Positions 26,599-35,549 of a stretch of 64,000 nucleotides of DNA are shown here, one piece after another. Position 1 is the stretch's first letter. Every line of letters starts with the position of its first letter. Below the pieces are notes generated by a model that was given only the letters and a program-made list of their open reading frames with translations, searched no databases and was not told where the DNA came from. The position numbers and the translations under genes are program-made. The DNA is from Streptomyces collinus (GTDB lineage Bacteria > Actinomycetota > Actinomycetes > Streptomycetales > Streptomycetaceae), in assembly GCF_031348265.1 (NCBI RefSeq), contig NZ_CP133771.1, positions 7,502,001 through 7,566,000 on the forward strand. The letters are read 5' to 3'.

Positions 26599-26669
26599 CG
26601 AAGGCGTCCCGGCAGGCCCGGACGGGCAGGTCATGCCGGACACTGGTCAGCAGGAGAGGGGAGGCCGCC

Positions 26670-27521
26670 GTGCTGACCGGAGTCCGTGAACAGCTGGGCC
26701 AGGCCCTGTTCCGCCGGGTCGCGGGCCCCGGCGGATCCGCGACCCGGGCCCGGATCCACCACACCCCCGGCCCGCGCTGGTTCGAGCCGGACCGGCCGAT
26801 CCGCACGGTCCACGGCGACGCCTCGATGTTCATCGGCGGGCTCACTGCTCTGCTGCTGCAGTCGCTGCATCCGCTCGCGATGGCGGCCGTCGCCGGCCAC
26901 TCCGGCTTCCGCGGCGACCCGTGGGGCCGCTTGCAGCGCACCAGCACCTTCCTGGCGGTGACGACGTACGGCACCGCCACGGACGCCCAGCAGGCCGTCG
27001 ACCACGTGCGCGGCATTCACGCACGGATCCGCGGCACGACGGCCGACGGCGTGCCGTACCACGCGGCCGACCCGCAGCTGCTCGGCTGGGTGCACGCCGC
27101 CGAGACGGACAGCTTCCTGCGCGCCCACGAACGCTACGGCGCCCGGCCCCTGGACGCCGCCGGCTACGACGCCTACGTCACCGACACCGCGCGCGTCGCC
27201 GAGGCCCTGGGAGTGGCCGACCCGCCCCGCGACCGCGGCGAACTGACCGAGCGCCTGAGCGCCTACCGGCCCGAACTGCGGGCCACGCCCGAGGCCCGGG
27301 CAGCCGCCCGCTTCCTGCTGTTCCAGCCCCCGCTGCCGCTGGCTGTCCGGCCCTTCTACGGCGGGCTGGCCGCGAACGCCGTCACCCTGCTCCCGCCCTG
27401 GGCGCGCGGCATGCTGTGGCTGCCCCGGGTGCCGGTCGTCGAGGACCTCGCCGTGCGCCCCACCGGCCGGGCCCTGACCCGGACCATCCGCTGGGTCCTG
27501 GCCCCGGCCCGGGAGGCCTGA
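26670..27521 (+). CDS. MpaB/DUF2236-family oxygenase-like protein
   Basis: 283 residues. Characteristic segments: GDASMFIGGLTALLLQSLHPLAM, then GHSGFRGDPWGRLQRTSTFL, and HAAETDSFLRAHERYG. The family includes latex-clearing protein relatives and the fungal MpaB oxygenase that cleaves a prenyl chain, using a b-type heme bound by conserved His. GTG 26670 follows GGAGAGGGGAGG; an ORF extension to 26433 lies inside the SDR gene and is ignored. Last gene of the cassette. Oxidative cleavage of an isoprenoid-like chain is a reasonable but untested idea. Confidence 0.85.
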   Translation: MLTGVREQLGQALFRRVAGPGGSATRARIHHTPGPRWFEPDRPIRTVHGDASMFIGGLTALLLQSLHPLAMAAVAGHSGFRGDPWGRLQRTSTFLAVTTYGTATDAQQAVDHVRGIHARIRGTTADGVPYHAADPQLLGWVHAAETDSFLRAHERYGARPLDAAGYDAYVTDTARVAEALGVADPPRDRGELTERLSAYRPELRATPEARAAARFLLFQPPLPLAVRPFYGGLAANAVTLLPPWARGMLWLPRVPVVEDLAVRPTGRALTRTIRWVLAPAREA

Positions 27522-27525
27522 GCGC

Positions 27526-28269
27526 TCAGGGCTGCCACCCCAGCGCCCGCGAGATCCCGCGCGCCGCCATCCGCACCGCCGGACCCAGGACCGGCACCTG
27601 GGCGTCCGCGTGGGGCACCACGATCGACACGGCGGCGGTCACGGTGCCGTCCGCACCGCGCACCGGCGCGGCCACCGACAGGGCGTCCTCCGTGACCTGA
27701 CGGTCGCTCACCGCCACCCCCGACCTGCGTACCTCGGCCAGCACCCGCCGCAGCCGCTCCGGTTCGGTGATGGTGTACGGGGTGAAGGACGCGAGTTCTC
27801 CCTCGCAGTACTCCTTCCGGAACACCGGGTCGTCGTGGGCCAGCAGGGCGAGCCCGACCCCGGTGGCGTGCAGCGGCCAGCGGGCGCCGATGCGGATGTG
27901 CACGCCGACCGCCGACCGCCCCGACAGCCACTCGATGTAGACGACGTCCCGGCCGTCCCGCACGGCCAGCTGCACGTTCTCGTGCGTCGCCTCGTACAGG
28001 TCCTCCAGGTACGGCAGCGCGATCTGCCGCAGGGCGAGGCCGCGCGGGGCCAGGGCCGCGAGTTCCCACAGCCGCAGTCCGACGTGGTAGACGCCGGACT
28101 CGTCCCGCTCCAGGGCGCCCCACTCGGTGAGCGCGCCGACCAGCCGGTGCGCGGTGGTCAGGCTCAGCCCGGCCCGCCGGCTGATGTCCGTCAGGCACAG
28201 GGCCGGATGCTCGTGGTCGAAGGCCGCGAGCACGGACAGCAGCCGGTCGGGCGCGGTGGGGGCGGTCAT
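27526..28269 (-). CDS. IclR-family transcriptional regulator
   Basis: 247 residues. N-terminal winged helix (ALCLTDISRRAGLSLTTAHRLVGAL, residues 19-43), then the IclR effector domain with VAVSDRQVTEDALSVAAPVRG. The start ATG overlaps the stop of the secreted hydrolase gene (ATGA), so it is translated from the transporter-hydrolase transcript and likely regulates it. Its 3' end is 4 bp from the convergent MpaB gene. Confidence 0.92.
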   Translation of the reverse strand: MTAPTAPDRLLSVLAAFDHEHPALCLTDISRRAGLSLTTAHRLVGALTEWGALERDESGVYHVGLRLWELAALAPRGLALRQIALPYLEDLYEATHENVQLAVRDGRDVVYIEWLSGRSAVGVHIRIGARWPLHATGVGLALLAHDDPVFRKEYCEGELASFTPYTITEPERLRRVLAEVRRSGVAVSDRQVTEDALSVAAPVRGADGTVTAAVSIVVPHADAQVPVLGPAVRMAARGISRALGWQP

Positions 28270-29639
28270 GGACGGGCGTCTCCCGGGTGGGCGAGGTCGT
28301 AGGGGCGGGGGTAACTGCTGGGGCGGTACGGAAGGTAGCGGGGCTCCGCCGTCGGGTCCACCGCCCTCGCGCGGGAGTTGAGGGCGCCCGGCGAGGCGTC
28401 CCAGCGGCCGGTGTCCAGGCGGTGCTCCAGGGTGTGCAGGGCGGCCAGTGTCTCGCCCGGGGTGAAGGTGCAGTGGCCCGGGCGGTCGACGTAGGCCTGG
28501 CGGAGGAGCCCGGCGGAGCCCGCCGCCGTGGCGGCCCTCCGGTAGGCGTTCTCCGACTGCACCGGGATCAGGGCGTCACCGGTCGTGTGGATGTTCAGCT
28601 GGGGGTCGGTGAGGCGGCCGGAGAGCACGCTGGTGCCGCGCATCCACCGCACCGCCGACGGGTCGGCGGCGATCCGGGGTGCCCGGTCCAGAGCCGAGAG
28701 GTCGGTGCGCAAGGACAGTCCTGCCTCCTTGTACAGCTCCGTCACCTCTTTGTACAGCGGGGAGCGTACGAGCATCGAGCGGTAGTCGACGCCCGTGTTC
28801 CAGGACGGGTTGCCGCCCGCCCGGCTCTCGGCCTCCTGCCGCCAGCTGAACGCGGGCAGTTGGAGCAGGCCCCGGACGGCGGCGTACTGGTTGGCCTGGG
28901 CCGTACCGAAGTCGTCGGGGCCCGGCCGCGTCTGCGCGGGGTCGTTGTAGCCGGGGATGTTGTGCAGGGCGGCGGCCAGGGCGATCCGGGCCCTGCCTCC
29001 GGGGGTCCGCTGGGCCGCGTCGGCCTTCGAGGCGAGCGCCTTGCCCGCGGCGACCGCCTCGGTCTGGTCCGCGAATCCGGCGAGCCGGACACCGGAGTCC
29101 GGGGCGAGCAGGGTGCGCAGTGCGAACACCGGGTCCAGGGTGCTGTTCCAGTTGGCGACACCGCCCTGCACCAGTCCGCACATCGAGAGTGATCCGTCGA
29201 ACCGGCCGGCGTGCCGCTCGGCGAGCATGCTGGTGACGAAGCCGCCGTAGGAGGTGCCCCAGGCCAGGGTCCGCCGGGCCGCCCCGAACTTCTCCGTGAA
29301 CAGGTCCAGCGTGGCCAGCTGGTCGGGCACCGCCTCCGTGACCGCCCAGCCGTTCGTCGCGTACGAGGAGCCGATCAGGGCGTATCCCCCGGCCAGGAGC
29401 TTGTCGCGGGCGGCCGGACCAGGCGTGTTCTGGGCCGGGTTGGGGGCCCCGGCCGGGGTGTAGCCGTGGCTGTAGAGCAGGACCGTGCCGTTCCAGGACG
29501 AGGGGACGTCCATCACGTACGCGGCGCCGGACGGGAGCCGGCCCTCCAGGCGGGTGTCCTCGGTGGCGGCCTGCGCGGGCAGGGCGGTCGCCGCCAGGGA
29601 CAGGCAGGCGGTCGTCAGCAAGGCGAGGCGGATCCTCAA
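28266..29639 (-). CDS. Secreted alpha/beta-hydrolase
   Basis: 458 residues. Sec signal peptide with AQA cleavage site near residue 24. Nucleophile elbow AWGTSYGGF. Probable acid Asp in HTTGDALIPVQ and catalytic His in RPGHCTFTPGE, the normal order for the fold. TTG 29639 follows GGAAGGAA and overlaps the TGA of the upstream transporter; reading further upstream only extends into that gene. It is sandwiched between an uptake transporter and an IclR regulator, so an extracellular ester or amide is probably cut and the acid imported. Substrate not identifiable. Confidence 0.85.
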   Translation of the reverse strand: MRIRLALLTTACLSLAATALPAQAATEDTRLEGRLPSGAAYVMDVPSSWNGTVLLYSHGYTPAGAPNPAQNTPGPAARDKLLAGGYALIGSSYATNGWAVTEAVPDQLATLDLFTEKFGAARRTLAWGTSYGGFVTSMLAERHAGRFDGSLSMCGLVQGGVANWNSTLDPVFALRTLLAPDSGVRLAGFADQTEAVAAGKALASKADAAQRTPGGRARIALAAALHNIPGYNDPAQTRPGPDDFGTAQANQYAAVRGLLQLPAFSWRQEAESRAGGNPSWNTGVDYRSMLVRSPLYKEVTELYKEAGLSLRTDLSALDRAPRIAADPSAVRWMRGTSVLSGRLTDPQLNIHTTGDALIPVQSENAYRRAATAAGSAGLLRQAYVDRPGHCTFTPGETLAALHTLEHRLDTGRWDASPGALNSRARAVDPTAEPRYLPYRPSSYPRPYDLAHPGDARP

Positions 29640-30982
29640 CGCGGGGTTCCTTCCAGGGCGGGGGCGGCGGCGGGGGAGTCCAGCGCGTCCGTGTGCGTCT
29701 CGCGCAGCCGCCACACGGTGACCGCCGTGACGGCCGCGCCCGCGCACAGCAGCAGCGACACCGGGGTGCTGCCGCCGCCGAAGGACGCCAGGAGACTGCC
29801 GGCGATCAGCGGGGAGAACCCGGCGCCGATCAGGGTCGCGCCCTGGTAACCGAGGGAGGCGCCGGTGTAGCGGACGCGGGTGCCGAACATCTCGGTGAGC
29901 AGCGCGCCCAGAGGCCCGTACATCGTGGACTGGGCGACGCCGTGGCCGAGCGCCAGGGCGAGGATCAGCAGGCCGGGGGAGCCCGAGTCGACCAGCGCCA
30001 GCACCGGGAAGGCGAGCGCCGCCGAGGCGACGGCACCGGCGAGCACGACGGGCCGGCGGCCGACCCGGTCCGACAGCGAGGACGCGGCGGGCAGCACGAC
30101 GAGGGCCACGCAGGAGGCGACGGTGACCGCGGTCAGCACCTGCGGGCGGGTGTACCCCTCGCCGACGGCGTAGGAGATCATGAAGCTGGTCAGCAGGGAC
30201 TGGGCGGTGAACGCGCCGATGCCCACGCAGGCGGCCAGCAGGACCGGCTTCGGGCGGCGCAGCACCTCCACGATCGGGGGCCGGGCCACCGGATCCCGCT
30301 TGACCTGCGCGAACAGCGGACTTTCGGCGACCTTCAGCCGCACGAACAGGCCGACGCCCAGCAGCACGATGCTCAGCAGGAACGGCACCCGCCAGCCCCA
30401 GGAGCGGAACTGCTCGTCCGGCAGGGTGGCGACCAGGGTGACCACACCGGCCGACAGCACGGAACCGAGCGGGGCGCCGAGCTGGGTGAAGCTGGACCAC
30501 AGGCCGCGCCGGGAACCCCGCGCGTGTTCGGCGTGCTCGACGACCATCAGCATCGCGCCGCCCCACTCGCCGCCGATCGCGATGCCCTGCACCACGCGCA
30601 GGGCGACCAGCAGCACCGGGGCCCAGACGCCGATGGTGTCGTACGTCGGCAGCAGGCCGATGAGGAAGCTGCCGGACCCCATCAGGACCATGGTCAGCAG
30701 CATCATCGACTTGCGGCCGAGCCGGTCGCCGAAGTGCCCGAAGACGATGCCGCCGAGCGGCCGGGCGAGATAACCCGCGGCGAAGGTGCCGAACGCGGCG
30801 ATGGTGCCGACCGCCGGGTCGGCCCGAGGGAAGAACAGTTCGCCGAAGACGAGCGCGGCGACTGTGCCGTAGACGAGGAAGTCGTAGAACTCGACGGTGG
30901 TGCCGAGCAGGCCGGAGACGGCGACGCGCCGCAACTGCCTTGAATCGGGGGAGGGTTGGGGGGAGAGCGGGGATGGCTGCAC
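29636..30982 (-). CDS. MFS metabolite:H+ symporter
   Basis: 448 residues, twelve hydrophobic segments. N-terminal GTTVEFYDFLVYG and loop GHFGDRLGRKSMM place it with the MHS symporters for small organic acids. GTG 30982 follows GGGAG at 6 bp spacing; an in-frame upstream start (31048) would add 22 unlike residues. Its stop overlaps the hydrolase TTG. It follows a MarR gene on the same strand by about 80 bp. Likely imports the product of the secreted hydrolase. Confidence 0.87.
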   Translation of the reverse strand: MQPSPLSPQPSPDSRQLRRVAVSGLLGTTVEFYDFLVYGTVAALVFGELFFPRADPAVGTIAAFGTFAAGYLARPLGGIVFGHFGDRLGRKSMMLLTMVLMGSGSFLIGLLPTYDTIGVWAPVLLVALRVVQGIAIGGEWGGAMLMVVEHAEHARGSRRGLWSSFTQLGAPLGSVLSAGVVTLVATLPDEQFRSWGWRVPFLLSIVLLGVGLFVRLKVAESPLFAQVKRDPVARPPIVEVLRRPKPVLLAACVGIGAFTAQSLLTSFMISYAVGEGYTRPQVLTAVTVASCVALVVLPAASSLSDRVGRRPVVLAGAVASAALAFPVLALVDSGSPGLLILALALGHGVAQSTMYGPLGALLTEMFGTRVRYTGASLGYQGATLIGAGFSPLIAGSLLASFGGGSTPVSLLLCAGAAVTAVTVWRLRETHTDALDSPAAAPALEGTPR

Positions 30983-31062
30983 GGTGGGCTCCCTGGGGAC
31001 GGGGCGCGGTTGGTCCGTGAAGTTATGCATCCATCGTGCAGCCGTCAATCATTTGCACAACA

Positions 31063-31584
31063 TCAGTTCAGGCCGTCCTCGGCGATGCGCAGCAGCAGCG
31101 CGTGCAGGGTCTCCCGCTCGGCCGGGTCCAGCGGGCCCAGGAGTTCGCCGGTCACGCGCAGGCCTGCCTCGTCGGTGTCGCGCAGGAAGCCGCTGCCGCT
31201 CTCGGTCAGCACGACGATCCGGCTGCGGCGGTCGTCGGGGGAGGGGCGGCGCTCGGCGAAGCCCAGCTTCTCCAGGTCGTCGACCAGGCCGACGATCGCG
31301 CTCGGGTCGTAGCCGAGCCGTGCGCTCAGCTCGCGCTGCAGGGCGCCGTCCGTGGTGGCGAGGTAGCGCAGCACGGCGTAGTGGCGCAGACGCAGCCCCG
31401 ACTCCTGGAGGCAGGCGTTGAAGAGCTGCCCCGAGCGCAGGCCCAGCCGGTACAGCAGGTAGCCCGTGTCGGCGTGCAGTCCGCGCATCCACGGCTCGTG
31501 GGCGTCGATGGGCTTCGCGGTGACGTTCTGGCGTGTGATGGCGGGCTCCCTGTGCTCGGTGCTGCTTGCCGGTGATTCCAGCAT
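31063..31584 (-). CDS. MarR-family transcriptional regulator
   Basis: About 173 residues from ATG 31584. Winged-helix segment LQRELSARLGYDPSAIVGLVDDLEKLGF, then the wing RRPSPDDRRSRIVVLTE. The start is uncertain: an in-frame TTG at 31608 and an ATG at 31488 (giving a typical 141-residue MarR) are also open, and none has a good ribosome-binding site. Divergent from the SDR of the CoA-thioester cassette; a MarR-like palindrome (31611-31625) lies between them. Probably controls that cassette. Confidence 0.85.
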   Translation of the reverse strand: MLESPASSTEHREPAITRQNVTAKPIDAHEPWMRGLHADTGYLLYRLGLRSGQLFNACLQESGLRLRHYAVLRYLATTDGALQRELSARLGYDPSAIVGLVDDLEKLGFAERRPSPDDRRSRIVVLTESGSGFLRDTDEAGLRVTGELLGPLDPAERETLHALLLRIAEDGLN

Positions 31585-31610
31585 CCCGCACCCACAGGTC
31601 GCGAACAACT

Positions 31611-31625
31611 ATTGACGACAACAAT
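31611..31625. promoter_or_regulatory. Candidate MarR operator
   Basis: Imperfect palindrome ATTG-N7-CAAT (with G and C matched inside) in an AT-rich tract rich in CAA and TTG, between the MarR gene and the SDR start. A TTGACG -35-like element is embedded. Confidence 0.5.
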
Positions 31626-31688
31626 TATTGCTCTTAGCTTCGATCTCGAAGCCGCACCACCCGCATCAGCTCGTGAAGGGACCCGCCC

Positions 31689-32606
31689 GTGCCCAGCATC
31701 GATCTCTCCGGCAAGGCCGCCGTCGTCACCGGCAGCGGCCGGGGCCTCGGCCTCGCCTATGCCCGCGCCCTGGCCGCCCACGGGGCCTCCGTGGTCGTCA
31801 ACGACGTCGACGAGGCCGTGGCCGAGGCGGCCGTGAAGTCCATCGCGGAAGCGGGCGGCAAGGCCGTCGCCGAGGTCGTCCCGGTCGGCACCACCGAGGC
31901 CGCCGAGCGCCTGGTGAACCGCGCGGTCGAGGAATTCGGCCGGCTGGACGTCCTCGTCACCAACGCGGGCATCCTGCGCGACAAGGTGCTGTGGAAGATG
32001 ACCGACGAGGACTTCGACGCGGTGATCACCACCCACCTCAAGGGCACCTTCACCTGTGCGCGCGCCGCCGCCGTCCGGATGCGCGAGCAGGGCGAGGGCG
32101 GCTCGCTGATCCTGGTCGGCTCCCCGGCCGGCCAGCGCGGCAACTTCGGCCAGACGAACTACGCCGCGGCCAAGGCCGGCATCGCGGCGATGGCCCGTAC
32201 CTGGTCGATGGAGCTGGGCCGCGCGGGCATCACGGTCAACGCGATCGTGCCGGTCGCCGCCACCGCGATGACCGAGACCATCCCGGCCTTCGCCCCGTAC
32301 ATCGAGGCCATGCGCGGCGGCGAGCCGCTGCCGGACTTCCTGCGCAAGGGCGAAGGCTTCGGCACCCCCGAGGACTGCGCGGCCCTCGTCCCGTTCCTCG
32401 CCTCCGAGGCCGCCCGGGGCGTCACCGGCCAGGCCATCGGCATCGGCGGCGACAAGGTGGCACTCTGGTCGCATCCGCAGGAGATCAGGGCGGCCTACGC
32501 CGACGGCGGCTGGACCCCGGACACGCTGGCCGACGCCTGGCCCACGTCGATCGGTGCCGAGCCCCAGTCGGTCGGCATCCCGGCGCCGAAGTTCCCGGAG
32601 GCGTGA
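31689..32606 (+). CDS. SDR-family hydroxyacyl dehydrogenase
   Basis: 305 residues. TGSGRGLGLAYARAL cofactor loop, VTNAGIL, catalytic Tyr-Lys in TNYAAAKAG, and a long C-terminal tail past the core (RAAYADGGWTPDTLADAW), as in multifunctional beta-oxidation type SDRs. GTG 31689. Its stop overlaps the amidohydrolase start (TGATG), so the two are translationally coupled. Likely oxidises a hydroxyacyl-CoA or hydroxy acid in the pathway encoded by the next three genes. Confidence 0.9.
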   Translation: MPSIDLSGKAAVVTGSGRGLGLAYARALAAHGASVVVNDVDEAVAEAAVKSIAEAGGKAVAEVVPVGTTEAAERLVNRAVEEFGRLDVLVTNAGILRDKVLWKMTDEDFDAVITTHLKGTFTCARAAAVRMREQGEGGSLILVGSPAGQRGNFGQTNYAAAKAGIAAMARTWSMELGRAGITVNAIVPVAATAMTETIPAFAPYIEAMRGGEPLPDFLRKGEGFGTPEDCAALVPFLASEAARGVTGQAIGIGGDKVALWSHPQEIRAAYADGGWTPDTLADAWPTSIGAEPQSVGIPAPKFPEA

Positions 32607-33493
32607 TGGACCCCTCGATGAACGTCGACGACCTGGTCGCGATCGACGTCCACACCCATGCCGAGGTGTCCTCCAAGGGCCACTCCTCCCTGGACGACGA
32701 CCTGCACGACGCCTCCTCCGCCTACTTCAAGGTCGAGGGCAAGCGGAAGCCGACCCTGGAGGAGACGGCGGCCTACTACCGCGAGCGGAACATGGCCGCC
32801 GTGATCTTCACGGTGGACGCCGAGTCCGCGACCGGCACCCCGCCCGTGCCGAACGAGGAGGTCGCCGAGGCGGCCGCCGCCAACGCCGACGTCCTGATCC
32901 CCTTCGCCTCCATCGACCCCTTCCGGGGCAAGGCCGGCGTCCGGCAGGCGAGGCGGCTGGTCGAGGAGTACGGGGTGAAGGGCTTCAAGTTCCACCCCAG
33001 CATCCAGGGCTTCTTCCCCAACGACCGCTCGGTGGCGTACGACCTGTACGAGGTGATCGAGGAGACCGGCACGATCGCCCTCTTCCACACCGGCCAGACG
33101 GGCATCGGCGCCGGCGTCCCCGGCGGGGGCGGGATCAGGCTGAAGTACTCCAACCCGCTCCACGTCGACGACGTGGCGGCCGACTTCCCCCACCTGAAGA
33201 TCATCCTGGCGCACCCGTCGTTCCCCTGGCAGGACGAGGCCCTGGCCGTCGCCACGCACAAGCCGGGCGTGCACATCGACCTGTCCGGCTGGTCGCCGAA
33301 GTACTTCCCGCCGCAGCTCGTGCAGTACGCGAACACCCTGCTCAAGGACAAGGTGCTCTTCGGGTCCGACTTCCCCGTCCTCACCCCCGACCGCTGGCTC
33401 GCCGACTTCGGCAAGCTGACGATCAAGGACGAGGTCCGTCCGAAGATCCTCAAGGAGAACGCGGCCCGCCTGCTCGGGCTGACGAAACCGTAA
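32606..33493 (+). CDS. Amidohydrolase-related TIM-barrel hydrolase/decarboxylase
   Basis: 295 residues. Metal-site motifs of the amidohydrolase-2 group: AIDVHTHAE near the N-terminus, GFKFHPSIQGFFPND, ILAHPSFPWQ, and LFGSDFPVLTPDRW at the end. This group includes ACMSD-type decarboxylases and hydrolases such as those acting on ring-opened or carboxylated aromatics. ATG 32606 shares one base with the SDR stop. Cassette context (CoA ligase, MaoC, PaaX) suggests aromatic or alicyclic acid catabolism; exact reaction unknown. Confidence 0.88.
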   Translation: MDPSMNVDDLVAIDVHTHAEVSSKGHSSLDDDLHDASSAYFKVEGKRKPTLEETAAYYRERNMAAVIFTVDAESATGTPPVPNEEVAEAAAANADVLIPFASIDPFRGKAGVRQARRLVEEYGVKGFKFHPSIQGFFPNDRSVAYDLYEVIEETGTIALFHTGQTGIGAGVPGGGGIRLKYSNPLHVDDVAADFPHLKIILAHPSFPWQDEALAVATHKPGVHIDLSGWSPKYFPPQLVQYANTLLKDKVLFGSDFPVLTPDRWLADFGKLTIKDEVRPKILKENAARLLGLTKP

Positions 33494-33503
33494 GGGGCGT
33501 GAC

Positions 33504-35018
33504 ATGCGCAACGAGGGACTGGGGTCATGGCCCGCACGCCGGGCCCGCAAGACCCCGCACCGCACCGCCCTGATCCACGGCGAGGACGCCACCGACTACG
33601 GCACGCTCCACACCCGCACCACCCGCCTGGCCCATGCCCTGCGCGCCCGGGGCGTGCGCCGCGGCGACCGCATCGCCTACCTCGGCCCGAACCACCCCTC
33701 CTACCTGGAGACCCTGTTCGCGGCCGGCACGCTCGGCGCGGTCTTCGTCCCCCTCAACATCCGCCTCGCCGGACCCGAGATCGCCTACCAGCTCGCCGAC
33801 TCCGGCGCCCGGGCCCTCGTCTACGGCCCGTCCTACGCCGGTCTGGTCGCGGGCCTGCCGGGCAGCACGGACGTCCGGGTCTACCTGGAGGCCGGCCCCG
33901 AGTACGAGGCGGCCGTCGCCGAGGCGCCCGCGGAGCCGATCGACGAACCGGTCGGCGCCGACGACACCTGCATCATCATGTACACCTCGGGCACGACCGG
34001 CCGCCCCAAGGGCGCCATGCTCACCCACGGCAACCTCACCTGGAACGCCATCAACGTCCTCGTCGACACCGACCTGATCGCCGACGAACGCGCCCTGGTC
34101 TCCGCCCCGTTGTTCCATACGGCGGGCCTGAACATGCTGACCCTGCCGGTCCTGCTGAAGGGCGGCACCTGCGTTCTGGTCGACGCCTTCGACCCGGACG
34201 CCACCTTCGACCTCATCGAACGGCACCGGATCACCTTCATGTTCGGCGTGCCCACGATGTTCGACCAGGTGGCCAGGCACCCGCGCTGGCCGCGAGCCGA
34301 CCTCTCCTCGCTCCGCATCCTCACCTGCGGCGGCTCCCCGGTCCCCACCCCGCTCATCGCCGCCTACCAGGAACGCGGTCTGACCTTCCTCCAGGGCTAC
34401 GGCATGACCGAGGCCGCCCCCGGCACGCTGTTCCTGGACGCCGAGCACGCCGTGAGCAAGGCGGGATCGGCGGGCGTGCCGCACTTCTTCAGCGACGTCC
34501 GCGTCGTCCGCCCCGACCTGGCACCGGCCGGCGTCGGCGAGGTGGGCGAGGTCGTGGTGCGCGGCCCGCACGTCATGCCCGGCTACTGGGGGCTGCCCGA
34601 GGAGACGGCCGCGTCCTTCGCGGACGGCTGGTTCCGCAGCGGCGACGCCGCCCAGATCGACGAGGACGGCTACGTCCACATCGTCGACCGCATCAAGGAC
34701 ATGATCATCTCCGGCGGCGAGAACATCTACCCCGCCGAGATCGAGGACCGGCTCCTCGCCCACCCGGACATCGTCGAGTGCGCGGTGATCGGCGTGCCGG
34801 ACGACAAGTGGGGCGAGGTGCCGCGCGCGGTCGTCGTGCCCCGCGAGGGCGCCGACCTCGACCCCGACGAGGTGCTCGCCTCCCTCGCGGGCCGCCTCGC
34901 CAAGTACAAGATCCCGAAGTCGGTGGTCCTCGCGGACGAACTCCCGCGCACCGCCTCCGGAAAACTCCTCAAGTCCCGTGTCCGTACGCGCTACGGCACC
35001 CAGGAAGGATCCGCATGA
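33504..35018 (+). CDS. Acyl-CoA synthetase (AMP-forming)
   Basis: 504 residues, adenylate-forming superfamily. P-loop-like YTSGTTGRPKGAML near residue 157, QGYGMTEAAPG, the GDAAQIDEDGYVHIVDRIKDMI core, and C-terminal Lys in RTASGKLLK. It activates a carboxylic acid to its CoA thioester. Specificity (medium-chain, aromatic or alicyclic) cannot be read from sequence by eye. ATG 33504, 10 bp after the amidohydrolase stop; its end overlaps the MaoC start by ATGA. Confidence 0.92.
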   Translation: MRNEGLGSWPARRARKTPHRTALIHGEDATDYGTLHTRTTRLAHALRARGVRRGDRIAYLGPNHPSYLETLFAAGTLGAVFVPLNIRLAGPEIAYQLADSGARALVYGPSYAGLVAGLPGSTDVRVYLEAGPEYEAAVAEAPAEPIDEPVGADDTCIIMYTSGTTGRPKGAMLTHGNLTWNAINVLVDTDLIADERALVSAPLFHTAGLNMLTLPVLLKGGTCVLVDAFDPDATFDLIERHRITFMFGVPTMFDQVARHPRWPRADLSSLRILTCGGSPVPTPLIAAYQERGLTFLQGYGMTEAAPGTLFLDAEHAVSKAGSAGVPHFFSDVRVVRPDLAPAGVGEVGEVVVRGPHVMPGYWGLPEETAASFADGWFRSGDAAQIDEDGYVHIVDRIKDMIISGGENIYPAEIEDRLLAHPDIVECAVIGVPDDKWGEVPRAVVVPREGADLDPDEVLASLAGRLAKYKIPKSVVLADELPRTASGKLLKSRVRTRYGTQEGSA

Positions 35019-35470
35019 GCCTCACCGTCAACGGCCTCGACGAACTGAAGAAGCTCGCCGGCAGCGACCTCGGCACCAGCGAGTGGATCGAGGTGACGCA
35101 GGAGCGCATCGACACCTTCGCCGACGCCACGGGCGACCACCAGTGGATCCACGTGGACCCCGAGCGAGCCAAGGACGGCCCCTTCGGCGCCCCCATCGCG
35201 CACGGCTACCTCACGCTCTCCCTCTTCATCCCGCTCTTCACCGAGCTGCTGGACGTCCAGGGCGTGACGACGAAGGTCAACTACGGCCTCAACAAGGTGC
35301 GTTTCCCGTCCCCCGTGAAGGTGGGCTCCCGCATCCGCCTGACGGCGAAGCTCGCCGAGGCCGAGGAGGTGCCGGGCGGCGTGCAGATCACCGTCGAGGG
35401 CGCGATCGAGATCGAGGGCGCCACCAAGCCGGCCGCGGTGCTGCAGAGCCTGTCGCGGTTCTACGCCTGA
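35015..35470 (+). CDS. MaoC-like (R)-specific enoyl-CoA hydratase
   Basis: 151 residues, the normal size for a single hot-dog-fold MaoC domain. Hydratase motif: ATGDHQWIHVDPERAKDGPFGAPIAHG, carrying the catalytic Asp and His. It hydrates an enoyl-CoA. ATG 35015 overlaps the ligase stop (ATGA). With the ligase and SDR this supplies activation, hydration and oxidation steps of a beta-oxidation-like pathway; no acyl-CoA dehydrogenase is in the cassette. A 13-bp hairpin follows. Confidence 0.92.
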   Translation: MSLTVNGLDELKKLAGSDLGTSEWIEVTQERIDTFADATGDHQWIHVDPERAKDGPFGAPIAHGYLTLSLFIPLFTELLDVQGVTTKVNYGLNKVRFPSPVKVGSRIRLTAKLAEAEEVPGGVQITVEGAIEIEGATKPAAVLQSLSRFYA

Positions 35471-35481
35471 GGCGTGCCGCG

Positions 35482-35513
35482 TCGTTCCGGTCCTGCGACG
35501 AGGACCGGAACGA
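35482..35513. terminator. Bidirectional stem-loop between maoC and paaX
   Basis: Arms 35482-35494 and 35501-35513 (core GTTCCGGTCCT) pair perfectly over 13 bp around loop GCGACG, between convergent genes. Confidence 0.85.
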
Positions 35514-35549
35514 GGGACGTCAGCAGGTCGGTCGTCCATCCGGCGTAGT

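Noticed and set aside
29640..30566. Upstream extension of the secreted hydrolase to a 766-residue protein
   Set aside because: The extension lies wholly within the transporter gene in another frame and would bury the signal peptide.
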